63,020 nucleotides of DNA from Ga0077536 sp943370145 (GTDB lineage: Bacteria > Pseudomonadota > Gammaproteobacteria > Ga0077536). Numbering within the stretch: the first letter of the stretch is position 1; the number at the start of each line of letters is the position of its first letter. The stretch is from the NCBI GenBank assembly GCA_943370145.1, contig CALRPY020000023.1, forward strand, positions 1 to 63,020, in the 5' to 3' direction. This document shows, piece after piece, positions 35,501 through 46,291 of the stretch. Under the pieces are notes generated by a model. The model searched no databases. It was not told the DNA's origin and was given only the letters and a program-made list of their open reading frames with translations. A program made the position numbers and the translations under genes.

Positions 35501-38500
35501 GCCACGATCGCCTGTTCGGCGATGAAGGCGACGACGAACTCCAGGGTGGCGCCGGAGACGATGCACTGATCGGCGACGACGGCGCCGACGCGCTTGCCGG
35601 CGGCGATGGCGAGGATCGCCTGTTCGGTGGCGACGGCGACGATCTGCTCGACGGTGACGGGGGCGCCGACTACCTCGATGGCGGCGATGGGCACGACCGT
35701 CTGCGCGGCGGGGAGGGGGCCGATCAGCTGCACGGCGACGACGGCGCGGATGTGCTGGAGGGGGGCGCCGGCGCCGATCGCCTGCGCGGCGGCGCGCATG
35801 ACGATCTGTTGCTCGGCGGGCGGGGCGATGACCTCCTCGAGGGTGGAACGGGCAACGACGTCTACCGGGTGGGATCGGGTGAGGGGTTCGACGTGATCGT
35901 CGACGCGGCTGGCCACGACGAGCTGCAGTTGCCGGCGCTCGTGTCGGCCGCGGCGCTGAACGTCGAGGAACGGGGCGCGGACCTGCTGATCGGCTGGGGC
36001 GACGGCCAGGGGGTGCGCGTGCGTGACTGGCGCGCGGGCGCCATCGAACGGATGCGGATCGGCGACGAGCGCGTACTCGATCGCGAGCACTTCCTCGAGC
36101 CCGAGCGCGCAGGGCGCGTGCGTGCGCTGGGCGCGCTGGTCGATGCGGGCGGCGGCGCCACGGTCGGCACGGCGGGCGACGACGACCTCCTGCTCGATGC
36201 TGCGGCGGGCACGATCACGGCGGGGGAAGGCAACGATCGCTACCTCCTGCCGAGCGGCGGCACGGGGGTTGCGTTGCGCATTGCCGACAGCCTAGGCCGC
36301 AACACGCTGCGCTTCGCCGGCGACGTCGGCTTCGACGACATCGAATTCGCACTGGACGGCAACGATTACGTGCTGGCGCTGCGCGACAATCGCATCACGC
36401 TCACGCCCGACACGATTGCGCATTTCGCGTTCGGAGACGGCACGCAACTCGAGGCCGCCGCGTTCCGGCGCCACTTCCTCGAGACGGTCCCGCTTGCGCC
36501 GACCCTCGCGCAGCCGCTGGCCAATCGCGCGGTGCACCTTGGGCAAGCGTTTTCCTTCGCCATCCCGGCGGGCAGCTTCGTTGACCCCAATCCCGGCACG
36601 ACGCTGCGCTACGCGGCGACGCTCGACAACGGCAATCCGCTGCCGGGCTGGCTCGCATTCGACGAAGCGACCGGGCGATTCAGCGGCAGCGCACCGTCTG
36701 GCGCACCCGGTTCCTACGCGATCCGCATCACGGCACGCGACGGCCTCGGGCTCGCCGCGAGCGATCGTTTCGGCCTCGACGTGCTGCCGACGCTGCACCG
36801 GGCGCCGGGTGCGCTGCTCGCGCTGGCGTCGCTGAACGGCGTCAACGGCTTCCACGTGACGATGCCGGTCGATCCCTTCGCCACCTCGGCCGCGCCGTTC
36901 GTCGCCGCGCTGGGCGATCTCAACGGCGACGGCTGCGACGACTTCATCGTCGGCGACAGCGTGCGCTTCGGGCGTCGCGAGGGCTTCGGCAGCGCGCTCG
37001 GCCCAGCCCCGCGCGACGGCTATGACGGATTTTCGCTGCTGCATTACATGCCCGATGGCGCGCACCTTGCCGGTCTTCCGCTCACGCCGCGAATTGGTGA
37101 CTTCAATGGTGACGGTGTCGGAGACGTGATGCTGCCAACGCTGTATGGCGAGGACACCGCCCCGGCGCGGGTGCTCTACGGTCAACGCGCGCGTTTTGCG
37201 TCCGGCATCGACTTCCGCGAACTGCCCGCGCAGGCCCCCGCCGCGGAGGCGCCGGCGCCGACGTTCATTCATGACGGCCGCGTCGTCTCCGCCGCAGTCT
37301 GGCGTCGCGCAGGTGACGTCAATGGCGACGGGCTCGAAGACTTTCTGGCCAGCATCGGCGGGGACTCGGCAGCACAGGCGTGGCGCGGCGTAGTCTTCGG
37401 GCAGGCCTCCGGGTTCGCCGGCGCGGTCGCCCTCGACGGCGCGGATGGGCGCCATGCGCTGCGCATCCTGACCGATGCCTACGGCGGCTATCCGGGCGTC
37501 GAGCCGGACGCCGCGCTGGTGGCGAGCGGTTGGGGTCCGCTATTGCCGCTGGGCGACGTCAACGGCGACGGGCTCGCTGATTTCAGTGTCGGTTCGGCGC
37601 CTTACCTGTTCGCCGCGCAGGCCCCAGTGGCCGCCGTCGTGTTCGGGCGCCGCGATGGTCACGGCGGCACGCTCAAGCTGGCGGCGCTGAACGGCGCCAA
37701 CGGATTCATGGTCGATTTCGCGGTGCCGATCACCGGTCATTCGGCGGCGCACGTGCTGAGCGCGGCCGGCGACCTCAATGGCGATGGTTACGACGACATG
37801 TTCGCCATCGACGATGCGACGGGCGCCGCCGGTGTGGTCTACGGGCGCTCCGCCTTTTCGGGCACGATGCACGCCGGCACCCCGGGGGACGACACGCTGC
37901 AGGTTGTGCCGGGTGACGTCACCCACGCGGGTCCCGGCGACGACACGCTGCACGTGCCAATCACGGCCGATACGCTGGTGTTCGGCGGCAGCGGACGGAA
38001 CGTCTACCTGCTGTTCGGGCCGACGGTCAGCGAGCTGCCGGGCCGCCGGATCTTCCACGTCGACGTCCATGGCGGTCTGCACGAGGACACCTATGTCGTG
38101 GTGTCGCCGGGTCTCGCGGTCATCCACCTGCGGGACGGCGCGGGACAGCCCAACACCCTGCGCCTGCAGGGTGGCCTGCAAAGCGCGCAGTTCCTGCTGC
38201 GGCAGGGGTCGGTAACGCTCGACTTTGGCGCCGACGGGCCGCAGATCCACCTCGAGGACGTCAATCTCGACAACGTGCTGGGCGGGCCGCGCACCGTCGG
38301 GCGGATCGAGTTCGAGGACGGCAGCGCGCTGAGCTACGAGGAATTGATTGCCCGGGGCTTCGATGTCCCGGGATCGCCGCGCGACGACGCGCTGCGCGGG
38401 AGCGACGTCGTCGACAGGATGGCGGGCCTCGCCGGCGCCGATCTCCTCGATGGAGGTCCCGGCAACGACACCCTGGACGGTGGCGTCGGCGACGATATCT

Positions 38501-39675
38501 ACGTGTTCCGGCGGGGCGACGGCAGCGATCGCGTGCTTGATGCCGGCGGCTTCGATCGGATCCGCCTGGACGACGACGTCCAGCCGGCCGAACTTGGCTT
38601 TGCGCATGCGGGGCACGATCTCCTCGTGCGCTACACGGCCGGCAGCGAACTGCGGATCACGGACTGGCACCGCGCACGGGACGCGCGCGTCGAATTGATC
38701 GAGTTCGCGGACGGCCGCACGCTCGACCTCGCGGCGCTGGCGAATCGCCCCCCGGACGGCGCGCTGCGGGGGGGTGCGTTGCCGGTCGACATCGGCATGC
38801 CCATTTCGCTCGAACTCCCGGCCGGCTGGTTTCGCGATCCCGATCCGCTCGACGGACTCGCCTGGCGCGTCGTGGCCGACGGCGCAGACACGGCACTTCC
38901 TGACTGGCTGCACTTCGACCCCGGCACGCGCCGTCTGTCCGGCACCACGCCGTCGACCCTCACGGGCAACCTGGCGCTGCGCGCGTCCGTGGTCGATCCG
39001 GCGCAAGCCGGTGCCTCGCTTGCCTTCAGCCTGGCCTTTGGCAGCGGTGTCACACAGCAAGGCGGCGTGGCGGACGACTATCTTGCCGGCACGGCCTGGT
39101 CGGATGTTCTCGCGGCAGCGGCCGGCGACGACCGCCTCGACGGGCTCGATGGCAATGACCAGCTGTACGGCGATGCGGGGAACGATGTCATCGCCGGTGG
39201 CGGCGGGGACGACCGCCTCGTGGGCGGTGCGGGGGACGATTCGCTCTGCGGTGGCGCGGGAGACGACAGCTATCGGCTTGCTCGTGGCAGTGGACACGAC
39301 CGCATCGTCAACCTCGATACGACCGGCCATGACGAGATCGTGTTCGAAGATGTCGGCGCCGCGGCGGAGTTGTGGTTCGCGCGTGACGGCGGCCATCTCG
39401 TCATCACGCGCAGCGGCAGCGGTGACAGCGTCACCGTGGTCGACTGGTACGGTCCGCGCGCGGACCGGGTAGACCGCATCCGCCACGCGGCGGGCGAGGT
39501 CCTGGATGCGGCTGGTGTCGAGCGCCTGGTGGATGCGATGGCGCGCTTCGCGCCACGCCCCGCGGCGGGAGAAGTCTTCGCGCCCAGACTCGTGGAACAC
39601 CTGGCGGTCGAACTCGCCGCGGCCTGGCAGCCGTCACGGGCCTTTGGGGAGCTCGCTGCGGCGTGGCCCGCGTAG
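32533..39675 (+). CDS. Giant RTX protein: lipase-like domain, RTX arrays, cadherin-like and FG-GAP repeats
   Basis: 2380 residues, preceded by AGGGAGG 5 bp before the ATG. The N-terminal alpha/beta-hydrolase region (about 30-320) has the nucleophile motif GHSLGGH (Ser209) and a later NSHSIDQL that could supply the His. Calcium-binding nonapeptides (GGxGxDxL) form arrays at about 545-600, 716-833, 886-1108, 1946-1990 and 2177-2256. Haemolysin-related inter-array domains follow some arrays (about 1108-1177). Two cadherin/Ig-like (He_PIG) domains lie near 1319-1420 and 2065-2170. Five FG-GAP motifs such as DLNGDGCDDF lie at about 1456-1776. There is no signal peptide, so type I secretion is expected, but no HlyB/HlyD/TolC genes are nearby. 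Confidence 0.85.
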   Translation: MRFQDLHRNALWASLAYVNWGAESAGAAASSARGLSARWLHRLFGGASPAWSIPSSGIQANDAAGYAAHILVGADEKVLAIRGTEIEDRPIDFLLALLPGVRLGEQTILDFFGADLREIGGLGFALGQATSLVNHVLRSSGPLGAVVPQYTLHEAPGTTPGATALPEGLPRLAVDNALGGRRWYWLSADSTAGLGLLAPEERITLVGHSLGGHLSALALRLFPGLFDAAVAFNAPGFDPPGSRNLTEVFVEFFSPLLPGPPAAGFTGFGARLLNVVSQSSARDLDLAIVPSVFSGNEALPPVTPVRTELNSHSIDQLLDDLGVLALLERLAPTLPPAALFALFDAASAHGGTTSETLVDGLAALLLPQQAPLSAVAAGWLGYGQEQAVLEARMALQDRLLALHDALDAAPDLRLESLLEVPAARLIEHAQASAAWRHALVHYQPFAVVGDASLHRDDPLLAPDAMTAAELADRVLLHQYEMGRRRGDLDEGQAFGIDALRMIDLRQGIDFVVGEMLPELRRPLDAVVVIGTEHADREGAASGSSARDRIHGGLGDDVLGGGAGDDHLDGGPGDDRLEGGAGADALEGGAGDDSLHGGDVLHAEDHAADVLVGGAGHDRLYAGSGDIVRDATGELFVLSDGAWAPVGGRRYLPLPGSPRVRVLRSDDAAALLLAYNLDSRELRVGNVRVIDFSPGDLGIDFPLTEASPLQLPELPGTPDADRIAGTGLDERIDGAAGDDVLDGRAGNDVVDGGSGDDRLDGGVGDDTLFGADGRDRLAGGAGRDGLAGGDDADALAGGAGEDVLEGGAGDDVLGGGGGRDVLLGGAGDDLLAGALDFGHPDAAWAVERHGPAVGSLLRDPRSLRLIGFHALDLSALNRPAELAGDLLYGEEGNDRLFGSAGDDLIDGGAGDDTTLGGDGADVLHGGGGDDHLRGSGGADYMTGGVGDDFLVGHGSGDDGREADGADFLAGGDGDDQLQGGPGADRLLGEAGHDRLFGDEGDDELQGGAGDDALIGDDGADALAGGDGEDRLFGGDGDDLLDGDGGADYLDGGDGHDRLRGGEGADQLHGDDGADVLEGGAGADRLRGGAHDDLLLGGRGDDLLEGGTGNDVYRVGSGEGFDVIVDAAGHDELQLPALVSAAALNVEERGADLLIGWGDGQGVRVRDWRAGAIERMRIGDERVLDREHFLEPERAGRVRALGALVDAGGGATVGTAGDDDLLLDAAAGTITAGEGNDRYLLPSGGTGVALRIADSLGRNTLRFAGDVGFDDIEFALDGNDYVLALRDNRITLTPDTIAHFAFGDGTQLEAAAFRRHFLETVPLAPTLAQPLANRAVHLGQAFSFAIPAGSFVDPNPGTTLRYAATLDNGNPLPGWLAFDEATGRFSGSAPSGAPGSYAIRITARDGLGLAASDRFGLDVLPTLHRAPGALLALASLNGVNGFHVTMPVDPFATSAAPFVAALGDLNGDGCDDFIVGDSVRFGRREGFGSALGPAPRDGYDGFSLLHYMPDGAHLAGLPLTPRIGDFNGDGVGDVMLPTLYGEDTAPARVLYGQRARFASGIDFRELPAQAPAAEAPAPTFIHDGRVVSAAVWRRAGDVNGDGLEDFLASIGGDSAAQAWRGVVFGQASGFAGAVALDGADGRHALRILTDAYGGYPGVEPDAALVASGWGPLLPLGDVNGDGLADFSVGSAPYLFAAQAPVAAVVFGRRDGHGGTLKLAALNGANGFMVDFAVPITGHSAAHVLSAAGDLNGDGYDDMFAIDDATGAAGVVYGRSAFSGTMHAGTPGDDTLQVVPGDVTHAGPGDDTLHVPITADTLVFGGSGRNVYLLFGPTVSELPGRRIFHVDVHGGLHEDTYVVVSPGLAVIHLRDGAGQPNTLRLQGGLQSAQFLLRQGSVTLDFGADGPQIHLEDVNLDNVLGGPRTVGRIEFEDGSALSYEELIARGFDVPGSPRDDALRGSDVVDRMAGLAGADLLDGGPGNDTLDGGVGDDIYVFRRGDGSDRVLDAGGFDRIRLDDDVQPAELGFAHAGHDLLVRYTAGSELRITDWHRARDARVELIEFADGRTLDLAALANRPPDGALRGGALPVDIGMPISLELPAGWFRDPDPLDGLAWRVVADGADTALPDWLHFDPGTRRLSGTTPSTLTGNLALRASVVDPAQAGASLAFSLAFGSGVTQQGGVADDYLAGTAWSDVLAAAAGDDRLDGLDGNDQLYGDAGNDVIAGGGGDDRLVGGAGDDSLCGGAGDDSYRLARGSGHDRIVNLDTTGHDEIVFEDVGAAAELWFARDGGHLVITRSGSGDSVTVVDWYGPRADRVDRIRHAAGEVLDAAGVERLVDAMARFAPRPAAGEVFAPRLVEHLAVELAAAWQPSRAFGELAAAWPA
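34171..35862 (+). repeat. Tandem RTX nonapeptide-coding repeats
   Basis: Imperfect 27-bp periodic sequence (GGCGGC..GGCGACGAT type) within the giant gene, in three blocks at about 34171-34335, 34678-35030 and 35188-35862. It codes for G-G-x-G-x-D-x-L-x calcium-binding turns. Such repeats can recombine, so copy number may vary between strains. Confidence 0.85.
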
Positions 39676-39811
39676 TCGACTCCCTTCGCCCGCGGGCGCT
39701 GTCTCCTGATCGGATTTGTGCTGGAGCGTCGATACGGTCACCCGGCGCAAGCGACCTGTGGCCGCCCTCGGCGCCGGTCGTTGCCGACGGGCGTTGCGAG
39801 AGCCACCGAGG

Positions 39812-39852
39812 GGAGAAAAGGTGTCAGATTTCAAATCTGACACCTTTTCTCC
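39812..39852. repeat. 41-bp near-perfect palindrome between convergent genes
   Basis: Two perfect 20-nt arms (GGAGAAAAGGTGTCAGATTT and its complement) flank a single C. It lies in the 288-bp gap between the RTX gene and uup. It looks like a REP-type palindrome and could also stop transcription from both sides. AT-rich arms in a GC-rich genome mark it as foreign to its surroundings. Confidence 0.75.
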
Positions 39853-39913
39853 GAAAGCCATCGCAGGCACTGCGCGCGGTGGCTGACATTGGCGCCGAAC
39901 GTTGCGCTTGCTG

Positions 39914-39938
39914 GGGAAACCGTGGTCTGTCCCCTATT
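39914..39938. repeat. Solitary REP-like unit (GTGGTCTGTCCCCT)
   Basis: GGAAACCGTGGTCTGTCCCC followed by TATTT differs at a few bases from the three units at 49215-49304. It lies just downstream of the uup stop, between convergent genes. Confidence 0.6.
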
Positions 39939-39963
39939 TCTCGGCCCCCCTCCATCCGCGTTG

Positions 39964-41886
<1,923 letters not shown>

Positions 41887-42068
41887 CAGTGGGGTACCGG
41901 CGGCAGGGCGGCATTCTGCGCCGCGCCTTGTCGCGGCGGCAAGCGACCCGCTGGCGGTGTGCCGCCAGGCCCCGACTTTCCCGCGCCCCGTGCCGGCCCG
42001 CGGGCGCTACACCGGGGGCTGCGCTTCGATTAGGCTCGCCCCTGACCCATTCCCCGGAGCAGCATCCC

Positions 42069-42467
42069 ATGGCCACCGTGTCCCTGATCGAATACGAAGA
42101 CGCCTCGCCGGCGGTCCGCGCCGTCTACGACGACATCCGCGCGACCCGCAAGACGGACTTCATCAACAATTTCTGGAAGGCGCTCGCCGTCAATCCCGAG
42201 CAGCTGAAACGCACCTGGGAAGGCGCGAAGGCCGTGATGGCCCCCGGCGCGATCGACGGCCTGACCAAGGAGTTCATCTACATCGCGGTGTCGGTGGCCA
42301 ACGGCTGCTCGTACTGCATACACTCGCACACGGCGGCGGCGCGCGCGAAGGGCATGACCGAGGCGCAGTACGCCGAACTCCTCGCCGTCATCGGCATGGC
42401 CCATTCCACCAATGGACTCGTGACGACGATGCAGGTCCCGGTCGATGAGGCCTTCCAGGTGAAATGA
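42069..42467 (+). CDS. AhpD-like carboxymuconolactone decarboxylase family protein
   Basis: 132-residue all-helical protein with the AhpD-type peroxidase motif E-x11-C-x2-C-x3-H: Glu68, Cys80, Cys83 and His87 (in GCSYCIHSH). This supports a thiol-based reductase or peroxidase role rather than lactone decarboxylation. The start at 42069 gives the family length. The frame is open further upstream without features. A GC hairpin follows the stop directly. Physiological substrate unknown. Confidence 0.83.
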   Translation: MATVSLIEYEDASPAVRAVYDDIRATRKTDFINNFWKALAVNPEQLKRTWEGAKAVMAPGAIDGLTKEFIYIAVSVANGCSYCIHSHTAAARAKGMTEAQYAELLAVIGMAHSTNGLVTTMQVPVDEAFQVK

Positions 42468-42471
42468 CGAC

Positions 42472-42487
42472 GGCCCGAGACCGGGCC
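42472..42487 (+). terminator. GC hairpin after the AhpD-like gene
   Basis: GGCCCG, loop AGAC, CGGGCC, 4 bp after the stop codon. The perfect stem lacks a T-tract, so it is a modest terminator candidate. Confidence 0.35.
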
Positions 42488-42610
42488 CCCGGCCGCGCGT
42501 CGCGTGACGGGCCGCCGGCGCTTGCGGTGGCGCCCGCCCCGGATCGGCGCGGCCGCTGGACGATGTGCGCACTTGCAATGCAATCGACAGCACGGACCGC
42601 CCCGGTGCGC

Positions 42611-42637
42611 TTGCCGGGAACTACGCTTTGGTATAGT
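42611..42637 (+). promoter_or_regulatory. Possible sigma-70 promoter of the PPOX-type gene
   Basis: TTGCCG (42611-42616) and TATAGT (42632-42637) are separated by 15 bp, shorter than ideal. The -10 box lies 41 bp before the ATG at 42679. Moderate match only. Confidence 0.4.
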
Positions 42638-42678
42638 CGGCGCAACCCGACCACACGGCCACCGGCCAGGAGCAGTCC

Positions 42679-43317
42679 ATGACCACCACGGTGTATTCGT
42701 CCGCAGCGGCGCTGCGCGCAGCGCTCGGTCACCCGATGGAGCTCGCGGTGCGCAAGGCGCTGCCGAGCCTCGACAAGTACTGTCGCGCGTTCATCGAGCG
42801 CTCGCCTTTCATGAGCCTCGGGACGTCCAGCGCGGCCGGCAAGACCGACGTCTCGCCGCGCGGTGACCAGCCCGGTTTCGTGCTGGTGCTCGACGACAAC
42901 ACCCTGTTCATCCCCGAACGGCCGGGCAACGCGCGCTACGACTCGTTGCTCAACATCATCGAAAACCCGCATGTGGGCCTGCTGTTCTTCGTGCCGGGCT
43001 TCGAGGACATGCTGCGGGTGAACGGGCGCGCCGAACTGATGCACGAACCGGCGCTGATGGCGCGTTGCGCGGTCAACGGCAAGGAACCGCGAATCGGCAT
43101 TCGCGTGACGGTGGAGGAGGCCTACCTGCACTGCGCAAAGGCCGTGAAGCGTTCGCGCCTGTGGGACCCGGCGGCGCGGCGTGAACGCGGCGAGCTGCCG
43201 TCGCTGGGCAGGATGATCCTCGAGCAGACGGCGGCCGCCGACGCCCCCCCTTCGCCGGAGACCGTCCACACCGTCGACGAGCTGATCGAGGACAACTACC
43301 GCACGACGCTCTACTGA
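42679..43317 (+). CDS. Pyridoxamine 5'-phosphate oxidase (PPOX) family FMN-binding protein, MSMEG_1061-like
   Basis: 212-residue split-barrel protein. FMSLGTSSAAGKTDVSPRGD (about residues 44-63) and FIPERPGNARYDSLLNI carry the FMN-binding pattern of the MSMEG_1061-type PPOX subgroup. The C-terminus has EAYLHCAKAVKRSRLWDP, another subgroup hallmark. The family includes F420- and FMN-dependent reductases, and the actual reaction is unknown. It is 211 bp from the AhpD-like gene and 25 bp before the GGDEF-EAL gene, so it may share a transcript with the latter. Confidence 0.83.
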   Translation: MTTTVYSSAAALRAALGHPMELAVRKALPSLDKYCRAFIERSPFMSLGTSSAAGKTDVSPRGDQPGFVLVLDDNTLFIPERPGNARYDSLLNIIENPHVGLLFFVPGFEDMLRVNGRAELMHEPALMARCAVNGKEPRIGIRVTVEEAYLHCAKAVKRSRLWDPAARRERGELPSLGRMILEQTAAADAPPSPETVHTVDELIEDNYRTTLY

Positions 43318-43342
43318 GCGTCGGCGCCCCCGTCCGGCACCC

Positions 43343-46246
43343 GTGAACATCTGCAAGCCGACCGATCCCGACACGGCGCTGGACGCAACGCTCGAGCGGG
43401 CCGCCGCGGCCCTGACGCCCGAGGGCTTCGACGACATCGAACGCGTCGTCGCCGAAACCACCAGCGTCGCGCTGTTCGTTGCCGTCGAGGACCTGCACCT
43501 CGTCTACATCAACGAAGCCTTTCGGCGTGTCGCCGGGTTCCAGCCCGGCGCAGGGCTCGGCCGCGCCTGGACCACGCTGCTGCACGAGGACGACGCACCG
43601 GCCGCCCTGGCCGCCTATGCGGCGGCCCAAGCGGGCCGCACGCGCCTGGTCGCCGAATTCCGCCTGCGCCGTCCCGACGGCGAATACCGCTGGATGCGCA
43701 CGCACGGCATGCCCTGTTTCAATGCCACCGGTGCTTATCGCGGCATGGTCGGGTGTTTCCTCGACATCACGGACCTGCGCCTGGCGCGCGAACGCGAGGC
43801 GCAGATGCTCGAGCGCTTCAGGCTCGCCGTCGCCGGTTCCAGCGAGGGCATCTTCGACTGGCCCGACCTCGCCGCGCCGCGCTTCTGGGCTTCGGCGCGG
43901 GCGTTCGAACTCATCGGCTATGCGGACGGGGAATTCGACACCACGCGCGACACCCTGCTCGCGATGACCCACGACGCCGACCGGCCGGCGCTTGCCGCGG
44001 CCATCGACGCGGCGGCGCGGCATGGCGAGGATTTCGACCTCGAGTTCCGGCTCTGCCGCAAGGACGGACACTACAACTGGTTCCATGCGCGGGCAGTGTG
44101 TGTCAGCGACCCGTCCACCGGGGTCCGACGCCTGGTCGGCTCGCTCCAGGACATCGATGCGCGCATCACCGCGATGGCCAAGATCCAGCGACTGCAGGAG
44201 CGCTTCCGCATCGCGATCGAAGCCTCGACGAGCGGACTGTGGGACTGGGAGATCACCGAGGAACGCGTCTGGTATTCGGCCAGCGTGAAAGCCCTGCTCG
44301 GTTACGGTCCCGATGCCGACATCCAGATGGATCGCGCCTGGATTTCCGACCGGGTCCATCCCGAGGATCTCGAACGCGTGAAGCGGGCGTCGTCCCGGCA
44401 TCTCAAATGCCGTGAACCCTATGACGTGGAGTTCCGGCTCCAGTTGCGCGATGGCGGGTATCGCTGGTTCCGTTCGCGCGGCGTCGCCCAGTGGGACGAA
44501 ACCGGCCGCGCAGTGCGGATGTCGGGCTCGATGCAGGACGTGCACCAGCGCAAGGAGGCCGAACTCGCGCTCCAGGCCGAGCGCGAGAAGGCCCTGGTCA
44601 CGCTGACCTCGATCGGCGACGCGGTCGTCACCACCGACGCCCGGGGGCGCGTCGAGATGCTGAACAATGCGGCGGAGAAACTGCTGGGCCTGTGTCAGGC
44701 CGGCGCCCGTGGCCGGTCGTTGCACGAGATCGTGCGCATCGTGAGCGAAGGCAGCCGCGAACCCATCAGCGATCCGGTCGAGCAGTGCCTCCGTCACGGT
44801 GGCGTCGATTCGCGCGGCGACTCCCTGCTGTTGGCCGCGGACGGCGGCGAGCACGCGATCGAGTACACGGCGACGCCCATCCGCAACGACCGCGGGCAGG
44901 TCTACGGCGCGGTGCTGGTCCTGCGCAACGTCACCCAGGAACGGCGCATGGCCGAGGCGATGACCTACCAGGCCACGCACGACGGCCTGACCGGGCTCGT
45001 CAACCGCGTCGAGTTCGAACGCCGCCTGGTGCGGGTGATCCGCAACGCGACCGTCACCGGAGACTGCCACGCGCTGTGCTATCTCGATCTCGACCAGTTC
45101 AAGGTCATCAACGACACCTGCGGTCACGGCGCGGGCGACGAACTCCTGCGCCAGATTGCGCTGCTCCTGCAGGACACCGTGCGCAGGCGCGACACGGTTG
45201 CGCGGCTCGGCGGCGACGAGTTCGGCATCCTGATGGAACATTGCACGCTGCAGCAGGCCACGCGGGTCGCGACGCAGGTCCGCGAACGCATCTCGAACTA
45301 CCGCTTCCGGTGGGACCAGCATATGTTCGCGGTCGGCGCAAGCATCGGCCTCGTCACGATCGACGAGACCAGCGAACAGATGGCGGACGTGATGCGGCAC
45401 GTGGACGCCGCCTGTTATCTCGCCAAGGAACACGGGCGCAATCGCGTGCACGTCTACGATCCGGGCGACGAGACGATGGAGCGCCGGCGCGGCGAGATGA
45501 AGTGGGTGTCGCGCATCAACACCGCGCTGCTGGAGGACCGCTTCGAGCTGTTCGTGCAGCCGGCCAGGGCGCTGCAGGATGCGACCGCTCCCCGCTACGT
45601 CGAGGTGCTCCTGCGCTACCGTGATGGTGACGTGCTGCGCTCCCCGGCCGAATTCCTGCCGGCGGCCGAACGCTACAGCCTGTCGCCCAGGATCGACGCC
45701 TGGGTCGTCACGGCGCTGCTCGACAGTTACGCGCGGCAGCCGCAGCGCTTCACGCCGGACATCCTGTTCGCGGTGAACCTGTCGGCGCTGTCCCTGTGCG
45801 ACGAGGAGTTTCCGGGCTTCCTCGATGCGGCGCTGACCCGCTCGGCGATGCCACCGTCCCTGCTGTGCTTTGAAATCACCGAGACCGCCGCCATCGGCAA
45901 CCTGTCGCGCGCGGTGCAGTTCTTCAACGCGATGCGCGCGCGCGGCTGCCGCTTCGCGCTCGACGACTTCGGCAGCGGCCTGTCGTCCTTCGGTTACCTG
46001 CGCACGCTGCCGGTCGACTTCCTGAAGATCGACGGCCTGTTCGTGCGCGACTGCGTCGACGATCCGATCGACTTCGCGATGGTCAGGTCCATCAACGACA
46101 TCGGCCACGTCATGGGTATCAGGACCATCGCCGAGTTCGCGGAGAGCCGGGCCATCGAGACCCGCATGCGCGAGATTGGCGTCGACTACGCCCAGGGTTA
46201 CGGCATCAGCGAACCGATGCCGCTGGAGACCTTTCTGTACGGCTGA
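43343..46246 (+). CDS. PAS-PAS-PAS-PAS-GGDEF-EAL cyclic-di-GMP enzyme
   Basis: 967-residue cytoplasmic sensor with a GTG start. Four PAS-type domains begin near residues 42, 158, 286 and 413, and the second to fourth are each preceded by a short linker helix. The GGDEF domain has an intact active site (623-627) and an RxxD inhibitory site five residues before it (RRRD). The EAL domain (about 720-967) has Glu754 in EVLLR and the motifs NLSA, FEITET, DDFGSG, FLKIDG and YAQGY, so both synthase and phosphodiesterase could work. No membrane helix is present, so it should sense an internal signal. Confidence 0.9.
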   Translation: MNICKPTDPDTALDATLERAAAALTPEGFDDIERVVAETTSVALFVAVEDLHLVYINEAFRRVAGFQPGAGLGRAWTTLLHEDDAPAALAAYAAAQAGRTRLVAEFRLRRPDGEYRWMRTHGMPCFNATGAYRGMVGCFLDITDLRLAREREAQMLERFRLAVAGSSEGIFDWPDLAAPRFWASARAFELIGYADGEFDTTRDTLLAMTHDADRPALAAAIDAAARHGEDFDLEFRLCRKDGHYNWFHARAVCVSDPSTGVRRLVGSLQDIDARITAMAKIQRLQERFRIAIEASTSGLWDWEITEERVWYSASVKALLGYGPDADIQMDRAWISDRVHPEDLERVKRASSRHLKCREPYDVEFRLQLRDGGYRWFRSRGVAQWDETGRAVRMSGSMQDVHQRKEAELALQAEREKALVTLTSIGDAVVTTDARGRVEMLNNAAEKLLGLCQAGARGRSLHEIVRIVSEGSREPISDPVEQCLRHGGVDSRGDSLLLAADGGEHAIEYTATPIRNDRGQVYGAVLVLRNVTQERRMAEAMTYQATHDGLTGLVNRVEFERRLVRVIRNATVTGDCHALCYLDLDQFKVINDTCGHGAGDELLRQIALLLQDTVRRRDTVARLGGDEFGILMEHCTLQQATRVATQVRERISNYRFRWDQHMFAVGASIGLVTIDETSEQMADVMRHVDAACYLAKEHGRNRVHVYDPGDETMERRRGEMKWVSRINTALLEDRFELFVQPARALQDATAPRYVEVLLRYRDGDVLRSPAEFLPAAERYSLSPRIDAWVVTALLDSYARQPQRFTPDILFAVNLSALSLCDEEFPGFLDAALTRSAMPPSLLCFEITETAAIGNLSRAVQFFNAMRARGCRFALDDFGSGLSSFGYLRTLPVDFLKIDGLFVRDCVDDPIDFAMVRSINDIGHVMGIRTIAEFAESRAIETRMREIGVDYAQGYGISEPMPLETFLYG

Positions 46247-46291
46247 GCGTCGCCGGCTTGCGTAATCCGCCGGCCTTGGTAGGGTGCCGCA

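Noticed and set aside
34171..35862. Large tandem DNA repeat of unknown function
   Set aside because: Explained by the coding requirement for calcium-binding RTX nonapeptides.
32452..36090. 1212-codon open frame antisense to the RTX gene
   Set aside because: It mirrors the GC-rich 27-bp RTX repeats, giving monotonous Ala/Val/Ile/Arg sequence, and has no domain. The sense strand has clear domains.
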